This document shows, one piece after another, positions 24,201 to 38,100 of a stretch of DNA of 64,000 nt (within the stretch, counting starts at the first letter, position 1; each line of letters begins with the position of its first letter). The notes beneath the pieces were generated by a model. The model was given only the letters and a program-made list of their open reading frames with translations, was not told the origin of the DNA and ran no database searches. Origin of the DNA: Melitaea cinxia (Eukaryota > Arthropoda > Insecta > Lepidoptera > Nymphalidae); assembly GCF_905220565.1 (NCBI RefSeq), contig NC_059403.1:4991717-5055716 (forward strand), given 5' to 3'. The position numbers were made by a program, and so were the translations under genes.

Positions 24201-26368
24201 CATGTTTAGACTTTAATATAGCTCGTCGTAATGGTTGATGTTATGAATTAAAATGAGCATTATGTAAATATTTATATAAGATTATTTATTCATTACTGTG
24301 AGAGTACAAATGAATAAACTTGCATTATATCGTCGCATTCGTAGAACAAGACGGATTTGCAAATCTGTCAAAAACTATACCAGAGCACTGAAGTTTTCAA
24401 TCGAGATTCTGAATATTTTTAAAATACTTAATTCAATCTCCTTTAAATGTCCTGATGCTGTGTATGAATGCTTGCGTTTGTAAAAATGTCAAATCCGACT
24501 TTGTTCTACGACTACGACAATATACAATAAAAATTACAATACACTATTACTGTTAATAATACACTTATCTGAAATAAAAGAAACGATATTAAGTTTATTA
24601 TATCTTTATGTATATAACGACCCCGCCCTCGTCTAGAGACGGTTATTCGTGTTGCCCTCGTTACGTGTGCGTGTAAGTGCCGTGTCGCGCCAGGTGTGGG
24701 AGAACCTGCTGCGGCACGCGGAGCTGGGCGCCGTGCTGCTGGCGGCGTGCCCGCTGCTGGCGCTGTGGCTGTGCCTGGCCATGCAGCCCGCGCGCCTGCC
24801 CGTCGACCCCGCGCTGCTGCTGCACCCGCCGCCCAAGGTGATTCTACTCGAGGTGCTTTTGGAACGTTACAGTCGACTTCATTCGACGTATGTTTTGTGA
24901 TACTTAATAATGACATGCTTATGTCGAGATGTGATCACTTAAACTTTCGAAAAAACTCCTATGCGTCTGGCTATTTCTTATGTAGCACAAGGGTCGGAGC
25001 TTAATGCACACCGCTGCTCCACTGTGAATTGGTGGATATATTTCCTACTATGAGTAACGATCGCTATTTATGTATCTTCTATAACAACCTGAACCGACTT
25101 AACGTGCTCTCCAAAGTACAGTGGGGTCCCCCAGAAGAACGAAAAGCATGACTTGAAACGAATATTTGTACAAATACAAATATCCCTCCTTTCCGTCAAC
25201 CTGCAGTGGAGCAGCTTGGTGGATTAAGCTCCAATCCTTATTATTATTATTATCCTTCTACGTGAAGAAAGAGGCCTATGTTCAGCAGTGTGATGATACA
25301 GGTTGAATGCAAATATCCATCCTTCGTGGAAATCAATATCGCGACAACCGGTGTTTTAGTACGCACCAAAACACCATAGCATACCTAGTTCCTAAAAAAT
25401 ATATGTATGTATGAAACATTGTATGACTATGTAAATTAAAAGTTGTACTTTATCGATACCCGTAGGAGCGGCGCGCGCGCGCCCTCAGCGGCAGCGGCAG
25501 CGGCGGCGGCGGCGGGGGCGGGGGCGGCGAGGCGCCGAGCGAGGTGGAGGGCGAGCTGCGCGCCGCACACAAGTGGTACCTCGGCGGCGGGGACAACCAG
25601 CCCGCCGCGCTGCGGGACGCCAACGTCACGCGCGCGCGCGTGCTGGCCGCTGACATGCTCGGTGAGTGCGCTGCGGACTTCTGTAGATATACTTTAACCG
25701 CTCCTTTAACTCTACCTTATATAAAAACTGATAAAAAATAATAAATAAAAATCATTTATTTCTATAATCTCTGTCATAATTTATCACCAAGACTTCCCGG
25801 TAAGTTGTCATAGACACTTGTATCGGGAATTACTGCCCTTACGGATGACTAAGACTCGTTACGTTTGTTTGTGTTTGTGTGTGCGTGTGCGTGCGTTTAA
25901 GTAGGGTTAAGTTTAACATGTCAAACTTAAGTAGGAAATCTTGAAGGTTTAGAGTACATTGATTCAAATCCATATATTCAAAATTTAAAATAGCTTTGAG
26001 AGATAATCTTTCGATCTAACAGTTTTATATCGTTCGCTTCCAGGTTACTTGTCGTGTTATCTAGTCCAGCCGGCACCGGGCATCGAGTACAAAGCGGAAG
26101 ACGAAAGTCCAATTGATTGTTATGTTAAGGTAAGTTTATTTATTTACACTTTCGCACACCAATACAAGGTCTAAACAGTATTACAAATGCCTGCGGCCTT
26201 ATCGCTAATATAGCGATCTCTTCCAGGCATCCTTTGGGCAGAGGACTAAATAAGGAGTGTGGAATCGGGCGCAAAATGTTATGTAACATACACATGAACT
26301 TATCATACTAAAATACGTACATATACACCACATACATATAGATATACACATATACATACACAAATACT

Positions 26369-26412
<44 letters not shown>

Positions 26413-29400
26413 TATAAAAAACTTATTAATTTTTGTTATAATTAAGATTATTTTTAAAAAAAATCAAAACCATTTATAATAATATTTTATATCTTGTGAA
26501 ATCGTTGAACAACCATAAAAAATATTGTGTAGCATAAACTAAAACAGAGTATCGCCAGTTTGTTTATTTAATATACAATCCTGTTATTATTTGGACAAGT
26601 GAACGAACCCTTCCACTCTGTGACATAAGCGTCGTCCGTAAACCGCCAGGTGATGGTGGCGTACCTGCGGTCGGGCAGCGCGCTGCAGCGCCTCGTGGCC
26701 GGGCTCGTGCTGTCGGCCTGGGCGCGCCGCACGCCCCACCACGACCGCTACCCGGCCGCCGTCATAGCGCAGGTATTTGTGCTCATTTATATTCTGCTCG
26801 ACAATGAAATTAAAGACATGTCTTCTTAAATTTAACATTGTTTTCGATACAGGACGACAATACGGATGAACAACAAAATGTCATATCGAACCTAGCTCCC
26901 CCCCTTCTGGTCACATCTCTGCACACCGCTCTGAACCAAACGCTGTATTACGACGAAGTCGCCTTGAACTGTAATCGGTAAGACTACATTTATAGAATAC
27001 AATTTATTGTATTTCATTCCCTCGAAAAATATAATATTTTAGTCGATACTTATTACAGCATACTACAGGAGGCGCGCGATTTATTAGCTATGATGAAGCA
27101 TTATAAACTTCCCGTGGATAGCGAAGAATTTAACAATATAATTAGACTTGAACAGGTACGTAAAGCCGACGCCGAACTAGTCCTCGATGAGCTTTTAAAA
27201 TGTCGATTTTGGTGAGAGGTGTCATTAATAGTTTACCACTCGAAACGTGCAGGTGTCGGCGATGACGGCTGCGACGCAGCCGCTGGTGGCGGCGCTGAAG
27301 ACGAAGCGCGTGGCCGCGTCGCTGGAGGAGCGCCGCGCCGCGCTGCATAGCGCCGTGGCCGCGTGCGCGCGCGAGCAGGCCGCGCTCAACGTCGCGTGAG
27401 TCGCCTTCTCCTGGACGTGCAGACGAGCGGGGACTCTCTCACGAGACGGTGTTTACAAAGCGAGGTGACGTTGCAGGGTGCAGGCGGCATTGAGCGGTGC
27501 CGTGGCGCACCTGGGCGCGCTGCCGGCGCGGCTGAATCCCGTGGTGCGGCCGCTGATGGACAGCGTGAAGCGCGAGTGCTCGGAGGAGCTGCAACGCGGC
27601 GCGGCGCGCACGCTGGCGGCGCTGCTGGCGCGCCTCGTGAGCCGCGAGCCCTGCCCCAACAACAAGGTGCTCGTCAACCTGAAGGCCTTCCTCAGGTACG
27701 CGCTGCCGTCCGCCTTCTGGCTTCTTTTTTATAACGAATCAATTTCGATATTACGATATAATCTTATTCGGGTCAAATTTTATCTTTTATATATTTATTT
27801 TATTTTATACACAGGTACTTGTTGGTAATTCATGAAAATTGTGCAGCTCTTGTAGATGTTCGTATTATATGTATACGTCCATACAGATAAAATTTTGTGT
27901 TGTATACTTATAGAGACATTTAAGCAGAAACTAACTATACGTGCATTTGTACAGTCCACTATGATCTAATCAGTTGCAAATAAACTAGCATTCAAACTAC
28001 ACCTCGTTTACTTATAACAAATCGTCGCAAACAAATATCGGCCTTATTCAAATGTATATAAATAAAATCCAAATATAAATTATCAAATGTATCTATACAT
28101 TTTTTAAATATTACAGATGTGATCCAGAGTTTACGCCGCGCATTTCTCTCGAGAACTCCGAAGACGCTAACGGTGACTCGGGCAGCGGCGACAGCGGTAC
28201 CGAGAGCAAGACCGATACGCTCTCTAGTCATGAACCCACGTGTTAGTAAAAAAATAAGTTATTATAAAATTAAATCATCTGAATTCATAACATTTCTTTT
28301 TTATCAAATGTTTTAAATACTCAGAAAAAGTAATCTTTAACTTATATAAGGTTACGTTAGAACTACACTCGCAAATGTCATATATGGGAAGGTAATGAAT
28401 AAATGGTTCACAGTGGATAAATACAACGGCATCCTCACTCTGCTCGAGCAGCACCGCAGCGCGGAGCGCGTGGTGCCGAGGCGCGGCCGCCCGCCCGCCG
28501 CGCACCACGCGCACCACGGACCCAACGCGCAGAGTGACCTGCTCGAACAACTGCTGCCGCAGGAGGACGAGGTAAACCCATACGAGTATTTTTCATTTTT
28601 TTTTTTTTTTTGTTTCAAATGATTGATTATTTGATTAATTCTATTGTAATACTGTAATCTATACATCTATACAAATAATTAAAATTGGAGTGTCCATTTG
28701 TAATATTAAAATGCTAAATGCATATGGATGAATACACGTTACATATATCAAAATAACATTTTTTAAAATTTTTGTCTGTCTATCTGTTTGTCCCGGCTAT
28801 TCTCTGGAACGGCTGGACCGATTTTGACGAGACTTTCAATCGCGGATAGCTGATGTAGTAAGGAGTAACTTAGGCTACTTTTATTTTAAAATTTATTTAT
28901 TTGATATCTCTGAGAACCGAACAAATACTTTTTTGTTAAATTCCACGCGGATAAAGTCGTGGGCACAGTACTATAAATAAATAGTCTTATAGTGTTTCAC
29001 TTTGTTACTTTTCCCTGTATTTCTATAGAACAGTCTCTTTCAAAGTTGGTGATAACGCCCCCTCGTGGGCGCTGCAGTACTAGTGCAGTGGGGCAGTGCA
29101 GTGGGGGGTAAGAGACCTAGCAAAAAAATGGTGCCATTGTGTAGAGGCTTTGGGGGCGATTTGTCATTTAATCTATAAGGACTCTCGACTGCAACTTGTG
29201 AACATCGACTAATATTAATTGAAAGATTGCTCGAAAAAAAAACTATAAAATAATTTATTCTAGATAGTAGGTAAAATAAGTTTGGGAACCCCTGCTATAG
29301 AATATTCGATGCACTTAATTCTTGAGTATGGCGCAACATGTTTTAATAATGTTAAAATATAATGTTGTTTTGTAATACTAATGTCTTTTTTTCAAAAGGC

Positions 29401-32400
29401 GAGAAAATTACTAAGAATCCAACGGCGCGGTGCGACCATGGCTCTAACTAGTCTAACTGAATACTTCGGCGAGGAATTGCCAGAGAAATTACCAAAGCTA
29501 TGGGAATTCATAACACAGCCCTTTGAAAAAGTGATGACTGATAGTGGTGAGTGTCTGACATGTATGTCTTTTTGAAATTCGGGATGTACGTCTTGTTACG
29601 TCAGGTACGAATGAAATGGTGAAAATTAGAGATTTATTTTTTATGTGCATACAATATATCGTATTAAGAAAATTATAAAAAAGGAAACTTAGCTACTACA
29701 CAAATTAGTAATAAAAACATAAATATGGACGCAGAGCTGGAGCAGCTGGAGGAGGAGGCGGGCGAGGAGTTGATCTCGCGGCTGCAGGTGGTGGAAGCGG
29801 TGTGCGCGTACGTGTGCGACGCGCTGTGGCCTCGGGTCGTGGGCGGGGCGCGCGCGTGCGTGGCGCTGGCGCGGGCCCGGCACACGGCGCTGCGGCACAT
29901 GGCGGCGCGCGCGCTGGCGGCGCTGGCGGCGCGCGACCCGCACGCCGTCATGCGGACCGTCGTGCGCGAGGTGCGCCGCCACACTAGCGTAGGGGCTCGA
30001 GTGGGGGCCGTGTGGCTCGGTGCATGTACTATATGATCTTAAAGCGGAGCCAAAAAATGTCCCCAACGTCCGTCAATTACTACTCTAGGACGTCTATTTT
30101 ACAGTACTACTGCAAATCTTTTAGATTTACCGATTCGGTGACACACAAATTAAGTCATTGATATAATTCACAGTTCGCTTCGGACCATCATAAATATCAC
30201 ACTTTCTCACTAAATAATGAAATAATGAATCATCACATCATAATGTAAGTCTTAATTATAAGTTAATTTCACATTCATTTTATAATTAAATTATTTGTTT
30301 TTAATTAAACGTTTCACACTCAACGGCCCCCAGTAGGATTTTCTGCTTTGTCGGAAATTTAAAAATGCACACAATACTCAAACACCCAGACCATGACAAA
30401 CATACATACATACATATAATCACGCCTCTTTCCCGTAGAGATAGGCAGAAACCACTTCTTTCTACTTGCTACGATCCTTATTACATACTTGTTTCGCTTC
30501 GTCCGCTTTCATTATTTCCTTCATACATGCTCTTCGGTTTAGGGTACTCTTGACCTGGCCTTTTTTCAAGACGTTCCTTATTTGGTCTCGAAACGAAATA
30601 ACCAGATTCCGTTCTCGGGCAGGTGGTCGAGGCGCTGGAGGACGTGCGCAGCGAGCGCGTGCGCTGCGGCGCGGCGGAGGCGCTGGCGCGCGCCGTGGAC
30701 GCGCTGCAGCTGCAGCTCGTGCCCTACATCGCGCTGCTGGTCGTGCCGCTGCTTGGTAATGCTGCTCGTAGGAGGCCGTCTCTGAACCCTGTGCCAAATA
30801 TGTTTGACATAAGAGGTCGGACATTAATCAGGAGCGAGAAAGGGAAAGGGCTTCGGAAAAACGTCACGAAATAGCACAAGGATTTTTCGATTTCTGATCT
30901 CTTGATGCCTGCCAAGAAATTTGTATCATGATGCTTAATTTTCCAAAATTTAATGAAATCGTACCTGTATTTAAATTCAATACCAAAAAAATAATTCAAT
31001 TTAACTTTGCGGACGACCCCTATAATAAAGGTACTGTTGCAGGACGCATGAGCGACCACAACGAGTCCGTCCGAATGATGTCAACTCGTTGTTTCGCCAC
31101 GCTCATTCAACTCATGCCGCTCGAAGGCGCCGTGCCGGAACCCGCGGGGCTCTCGCAGGAGTTGCGTGAGAGGCGGGAACGGGATAAACATTTCTTGGAA
31201 AAGCTCTTCAACCCTAAATCGATCAAAGATTACAAGATACCCGTACCCGTAACCGCCGAGTTGAGAAGCTATCAACAGGTGAGAGTTGATCGTTACATTA
31301 GGTAATTAAATATAATTACGAAATTTACTGTAAGAGTCTGTTTTACTGGTTGCCGTTAACGCTATTTGACAGATGAAGGTATCCAATTGACAAAAGTTTT
31401 TAATATATTATTCTTTTTTGAATTTTATTTTATATTTGTAAGATATTTCCATCCGCAAATAGAAATCTTACTAAACTTATGTTCAGTGCACAACCGGTGA
31501 AACAGGCCCTAAGTGTGTTAATGTCAAAAAAATGTAATTTGTCTAATCGGCAGGCGGGCGTGAACTGGCTGCGGTTCCTTAACGAGTACAAGCTGCACGG
31601 CGTGCTGTGCGACGACATGGGGTTGGGCAAGACGCTGCAGTCCATCGCGGTGGTGGCGGGCTCGCACCACGAGCGCGCCGCCGCCGCGCTGCCCGCGCTG
31701 CCCTCGCTCGTCGTGTGCCCGCCCACGCTCACCGGTATGACGCATGAGCGCCTAACATAAACGAAAAGTTTATTTATTTCATTTAAAATTCCCTCGCTTT
31801 CGCCTTTCTTCGTAAAGCGCTGATATACAAAAACACCATTTCACAGAAAGCTTTACCACTAAAAACTGTAATGTACACGCATATAAAATTTCCTCAATTA
31901 CAGGTCACTGGGTCTTCGAAGTGAACAAGTTTATACCGTCCAAATACCTGAAACCTCTCCAGTATGTGGGACCTCCCATAGAACGCGAAAAGTTGCGAGC
32001 TCACGTGCGATTCTACAATCTCATTGTAGCCTCGTATGATATTGTGAGGAAGGATATAGACTTCTTTAGTAGTATTAAGTGGAATTACTGTATTTTGGAC
32101 GAAGGACACGTAATCAAAAACGGGAAGACTAAAGCGTTCAAAGCTATCAAGCAACTAGTTGCAAATCATCGGTTGATTTTATCAGGAACTCCGATTCAGG
32201 TAACACTTTGGTTATTTTGTGTTAGAAAATGTAATGAAGCTCGAATAAATACTAGCAATGGCGATACAAGTATATCAAATATATTCGATACGTACATCGA
32301 ACGCAGAACAACGTGCTGGAGCTGTGGTCGCTGTTCGACTTCCTGATGCCGGGGCTGCTGGGCACGGAGCGGCAGTTCACGGCGCGCTACTCGCGGCCCA

Positions 32401-35094
32401 TCCTGGCGGCGCGCGACCCGCGCGCCTCGCCGCACCACCTGCAGGCGGGCGCGCTGGCCTGCGAGGCGCTGCACAGACAGGTACCGCTCTGTTCACCTCC
32501 TTCCCTTACGTCGGTAACTATATGTAACACACGAGAAGAGCGGTGTTTTATTAACAGATTTCCAAAAAATGGGGAGGTTGTCAATTCAACTGTATTTTTT
32601 TTTTAATGTATGTTACTTCAGAACTTGACTGGGTGGATCGATTTCGATAAAAAAACATTTAATAGTGCGCCTCATTTCAAATTCAAACAACAACTACTTT
32701 TCGAGTTATATCTAATAATGCGTTTTTATTTGAATACTTTTTCGTCGACTTACGTTGTATTATACCGCATAACTTTTGACTGGGTGTACCGATTATGAGG
32801 ATTTTTAATTTAATCGAAAGCTGGTGTTTATCATGTAATCACATTTAATATTTCATCGAGATCTGATTAAAATTTTTTCAATCAACTTTGATAACGCCTA
32901 TTTACTTGACAAATTTTTTCGTCTCACTCATACACTTCAGCCTATTACAGTCCACTGCTGGACATAGACCTCCACAAGTTCGCGCCACAAATGGCGTGAA
33001 CTTATGTGTGTTGCCCATAGTCACCACGCTGCACTATTGGAAAATCGCGTATGTTTCGTCTCAAAACTCCGTATCTCAGTTGTTTCAAAACTAAATGAGC
33101 TGTAATTTTGCACACATATACTTGTATGTACAAAGTTTAATGGAAATAATTTTGATTTTGAAAATTCTGTTTATTAATTAATTTAAGAAATAAAACTTAA
33201 AAAAATACATGCATTCATATCATATTCATTCCTTCATATTGAAAAATAAACAAAATTTGTCTTTTTTTGTAATTTACATAAAATGGAATAATAGTAACAA
33301 ACGAGAAAAAAAATATGTACAAAATTCAGGAAGCTCCTATAGATTTTCGTTGATAGCAAGAAGGGCCTTGGCTTCATCTAAAAGTTCTTTCGATATTGTT
33401 TCTGAGGTGTTTCTCAAACTTGATATGTATGGATCAGAAGTGTACAATAAGGTATGGAACACGTCTTCATTGGTAGCCACTCTTGAACACTTTCTAGAAT
33501 GATGAAGTCTAAACTTTTTGTAATCCTTATTTCGGAATTCTTGCGCGTCTTCGGTCAATTGTACTCAATAATTTTTTCTCCGTGAATAAGTATTTTATGC
33601 ACGAACGAAGGCATATAATACCAATTATAAATATTACGTACAGTTGGGCTGTACTATATGCGTATTCACCGGACTTTTTTGAATTAATAGCCATTTCAGA
33701 TGACATAGTTTATAGTATTATGTACATTCGTTTTATAAATTCTACGTCTACACCTGTGATGTCTGCAGAGCAAGAGTAATTCTGAAAAAATCTCCGAGCT
33801 GTGTTTCTGTCATTATTATTTCCAGTGCCTTGTCGAGGTTTATCGACATGCAGTCCCATTTCCTCCCTAAACCGCTTTTGTACCAGTTTTTTCTTTTTGT
33901 CTTTGTTTTTTTTTTCTCAGGTCTAGTACCTGACCACTTTTCAAAAGACAAGTTATAAGAAATGTGTAAGATCATCTCCATACTCCTAATCCAAGCATGT
34001 AGTGTTGACAGTCCGTATTGAAATGAACTTTCGTTCACATCTCGTGTCCTAACTGCCTCCTAAGTTATTCATTTACCGAGGAGTAGCACCACAAACTGTA
34101 CAAGAAGCGCTCGAACGAGTCTCAGTTAAAACTTGTGCCACATTACCATCAATCATGGTTAAATAGGTCATGAGTAATTTCGATTACCTCGTCATTCTTA
34201 TTTATCAGGGAGGGAGACAGATTTTGTTTTTGATTGTTGATATCAGCCACAACAGACGCGGTTTTTTCAGGAGTTTCTTTGGCAAATTCTAATAATACAC
34301 GAAATTGACCATCTAACCAATTGACGTTCTTACTTTTAAAGCGTTCTTTTATCCGAGATGCATTTCTCCAGCGTTCGTTACATTTAGATACCAAGTTTTT
34401 TTGAATGTAAGAGACCACAGTAGCCATATCCTCTGGTGACAAATTGAAATTTTCTTGTAAGTAGTCTTCTATATTATTCCCATTTATCAACAAATTATAC
34501 AACTCTCGCTTGCTACAAACAAATTCGCCCATTTTTCAAATCAGTTAACTTTTGGGAATATTTGAAAATAGGTATTAACTGCTTTTTAGGGCAACTGACT
34601 GTCTGACCAACAACTGTGAGTTTTTCAGGGCTGGCCTTCTTTTTATAGGCCAATGAAATAGTGCTATGTGCAAAAAGATAAGAAAATGATAATTTTCACT
34701 CTTCCCATAACCAACCTGTTTTTAATTCGACCCTAATAGATAAGTGACCATATTTTATTAAGTAAGGTGGTTAAAACTGTATCAAAACCAGAAACAACTA
34801 TTAATACTACTCATCACTGTAATGAACTTTTTATCAATTTGACCTTAATAGACAACAAATGATTTTATGAGAAATAAAAAGAAATTGAAAAAATAATGAT
34901 TTTTACCTCGCGATATGTTTTGACACCGTGACAAAAAAGTGTAAATATGTGCATTTTTTTTTTCTCCTTGCGTTAGCTAATGTATAAAGATCTTAATACA
35001 ACAAATTTCTCGACAGCGGCAAGCAGCGGTAATGGGTAAACGTCTCGTTAAAAAAAATTCAATTAATTAATTCAAGATTAACGCAAATGCAAAT

Positions 35095-35125
<31 letters not shown>

Positions 35126-38100
35126 GGATCACCAGTAATTGTTAACACTAATTACACAATAACGTAAACCTAATCTTAATAAATACTTTAGAGCTAAGTG
35201 TTACAATTTATTAAGGTGAACACCACATGCAAAAAGAAGCGTTACATTCCAATATAAAAAAAAAAAAAATTTAAAATGTATAAAAATCAACAGTCACCAA
35301 TCATACATAAGAAGTAGCCATCTTAACAACAATTCGTCCATGTCTCGCACAATTCCCGTCTGAGCTTGGTAAATGAGTCGGCAAAGACGTCGATTTTAGT
35401 TTCGTTAAGGAGTCTAGATAACCTCGGTACCAATGAGTTGGCACCCAGAGTTGTTTTGCGAAAGGGCGGGCACAGCGGAGTAATAGGAGTACGAGGATAA
35501 GTTCTCGGCACACGGAGTTGGAACCTCTCAAGCAGCTGTGGACAATTTATGGCGTTTTGTAAAATTTTGAAAAGAAAAGAACAATCAAGTAAAATTCTGC
35601 GGTTTTCCAATGAGATCATTTTAAAAAAAATTAATCGTTTTTTATAGGACAGCGTTTCCCTTGAAACTTTGTTCCAAAATGCCAAGTATGAGACAAATCG
35701 CTTTTGTATGCGCTCCAATTTCAAAGTATGAACTGCAAAATGAGGCCTCCAAACAACACTACAGTACTCAGTCAAACTTCGAACTAAACTATTGTAAAGA
35801 ATAATTCTTGTACTATTATTTTTGAAAACTCTTACATTACGAATCAAAAAACCTAACATGCGATTAGCTCTTTTGGAGATATACTCAATGTGATCCGTGA
35901 AGGTTAACTTCCTGTCAAACAAAACACCCAAGTCCTTAATAATATTTGTCTTTTGTATCATATTCCCCCCAATATAATACTCCGATTCGAGTGTATTAAT
36001 TCTCCTTGAGAACCTCATATGATAACACTTTTTAGTGTTTATTTCCATACAATTAAGCTGGCACCACACGACCAAACGGTCTATGTCGCTTTGTAACAAT
36101 TTCACGTCATCGATGGAGTCAATAGTTTTAAGGATCTTCAGATCGTCGGCATACATAAATGGGGTGGAGTGAAGGAAGCAACCTGGAATGTCATTAACAA
36201 AGATATCAAACAGAAGCGGACCAAGATGAGAGCCCTGTGGTACTCCTGAAGTTATCTCGTAGGAAGATGAGTGGTAGCCATTGACAACTACATAGAAGCT
36301 ACGATGTTGTAAATACGACTTGATCCAAGGAAGAAGCGATCCACCAATTCCATAGGCAGATAATTTGCGTATAAGTATGTCATGCGAAACTCTGTCAAAT
36401 GCCTTACTGAAATCAGTATATAGGACATCAATTTCCCTATTTCTGTCCATTGCCTCAACAAGGGTGTCAGTGAATAGAGCTAGATTTGTGCACGTCGACC
36501 TTGATTTTACGAAGCCATGCTGATGGTCGGAAAGATGGTGACTTAAATGATTAAATATGAAAGGGTACACAAGTGCCTCAAAGATTTTGGGAAACACTGA
36601 TAGAATTGAGATAGGTCTGTAGTTTGAAACTACTTCTACCTTGTCAGACTTGTAAATAGGCACTATTTTCGCAGATTTCCATTTAATAGGGAAAACGCCT
36701 GTTTGAAGAGACCTATTAAATATCAGAAAAAGAGGAAACATTAACTCGTTAGCACAGGCTGTAACAAATATTGTTGGAATGCCGTCAGGCCCTGGGCCCT
36801 TATTTCGATCTAATGACTTTATTTTTCTTAATATACTATGTTGGGTAATAAAGGGGACATTTAACTCTAGACTATAGTTACCAACATTTTTCCAATAATC
36901 AGACACTGTGTCGAGGCTATTACCACCACTACTATTGCGGTTCACATTGTACGTAGCAGCAAATTGACACGCAAAAAGATTACAAATCTCTACACCATTG
37001 GAAGTCATCACGACACCGTCAGTCATTGTGTTTGGATACTTGCTTTTACAATTTTTTTTTGAGTTCGTAAAAGACCAAAATAATTTGGGGTTTCTTTTAA
37101 TATTAGATTCTAATAAATTTATATAATTTTTGTACAATGACTTTGCCAATTCCTTGCAGCGTTTACTCAAAAGTGCTAATTCTATCTCATCTAGCGGATT
37201 CTTATATTTTTTATATCGTTTTCTAATCTTGATCTTTTCACGTATTATTTTTTTAAAGGTTTTATTATGCCATGGTGCTGATAACTTAGTAGTAAGCAAT
37301 TTTTTAGGAACAAAATCATTGATAACCCTATACACAATAGAATAAAAAATTTCTACCATTTGGTTTACATCCATTGTTTTATCAATAAGCCCATCCCAAT
37401 CAACTTTAGATAGTTCATCTCTTATTTGTACGTAGTTAGCTTTGTTAAAATTCAATAGCCTACCATTAGGATTGTATTTGAGACTCGTTTCATGTATCTC
37501 GAAAAGTGAAATCTCAAGCGGGGGATGAAGCCTATCAACTCTACTTAAGATATCCGAAGATGCCACCACGTCGCATTGCGTGGGTGGTATGTTAGTAAAA
37601 ATCAGGTCCAGGAGATTACCAGATGAATTTGGTATACAATTTATCTGAGATAAGCTATTCATGTGCAAGAAATCAATCAGACTCCGACAGAGGGGACGTA
37701 CGACCTAATCACTGGATAAATCATTTACCAAGCTCCAATCAATCCCACTCAGGTTATAATCACCAACAATACAGTATAAAGTCTCACTACAAATTTTGTT
37801 TTGAAGTTCAAGCACTGATGTACAGTTATTCACAAAATACTCCAACTTAGCCTTACTAACAGGAGGTGGTAAATAAATTGCACAGAGAGCCATTTTATGA
37901 GTCTTATGATTAATTGTTAAATCCAACATAACCCAAACATCCTCACATTTACATTCCCACTCGACTTTGCGAGTCGAGACATACCTTTTTAAAACGGCAA
38001 TAAGAACACCTCCCCCCTCCTTGTGATTATTTATACCCGCACTTTCCCGATCCCTTCTATATACTATATACCTGTCATCAAATAGCTCTCCGTCCAAAAC

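Larger units (their letters stand above)
21825..24837 (+). other. BTAF1: BTAF1 exons 7-12: HEAT-repeat array
   Basis: Residues about 257-671. Motifs seen: AWEARHGAAGALREL (exon 7), HQEWLEDMALRLLCVLALDR FGDFVSD (exon 8), VVAPVRETCAQTLGV and WEARHGALLAFKY (exon 9), DDLAAPANAYMALLAELL (exon 10), DVLPRLWPYLDHSTSSVRKA (exon 11) and a hydrophobic CPLLALWLCLAMQPARLPVD (exon 12). In the family this solenoid grips TBP. Exons 7, 9, 10 and 12 are strongly GC-rich and therefore carry long open frames on both strands. Those extra frames are composition shadows, not genes. Confidence 0.9.
25466..28241 (+). other. BTAF1: BTAF1 exons 13-20: middle HEAT region with Gly/Ser tract
   Basis: Residues about 672-1042. 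Exon 13 contains a Ser-Gly then poly-Gly tract (residues about 679-692), coded by AGC/GGC repeats, in the linker where human BTAF1 has a Lys/Gln-rich insertion. Conserved blocks follow: ARVLAADMLGYLSCYL (exons 13-14), ALQRLVAGLVLSAWA (exon 15), LYYDEVALNCNRILQEA (exons 16-17), PARLNPVVRPLMDSVKRE and PCPNNKVLVNL (exon 19), then CDPEFTPRISLENSED and an acidic Ser/Gly-rich stretch (exon 20). Several introns here are short (about 75-120 nt). Confidence 0.9.
28414..31278 (+). other. BTAF1: BTAF1 exons 21-25: last HEAT repeats and approach to the Snf2 core
   Basis: Residues about 1043-1360. Exon 21 has YNGILTLLEQHRSAERVVPRR. Exon 22 has RRGATMALTSLTEYFGEELP. Exon 23 starts at 29693: only the AG at 29691-29692 restores the reading frame, because the nearer AG at 29707-29708 shifts it. 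Exon 23 carries LRHMAARALAALAARDP. Exon 24 carries LVPYIALLVVPLLG. Exon 25 carries ESVRMMSTRCFATLIQLMPL and IPVPVTAELRSYQQ, the lead-in to helicase motif I. Confidence 0.9.

Noticed and set aside
31479..31760. A + strand ORF starting upstream of BTAF1 exon 26 as a separate gene
   Set aside because: Its first ~25 codons come from the MITE end and intron. Conservation begins exactly at the acceptor at 31554.
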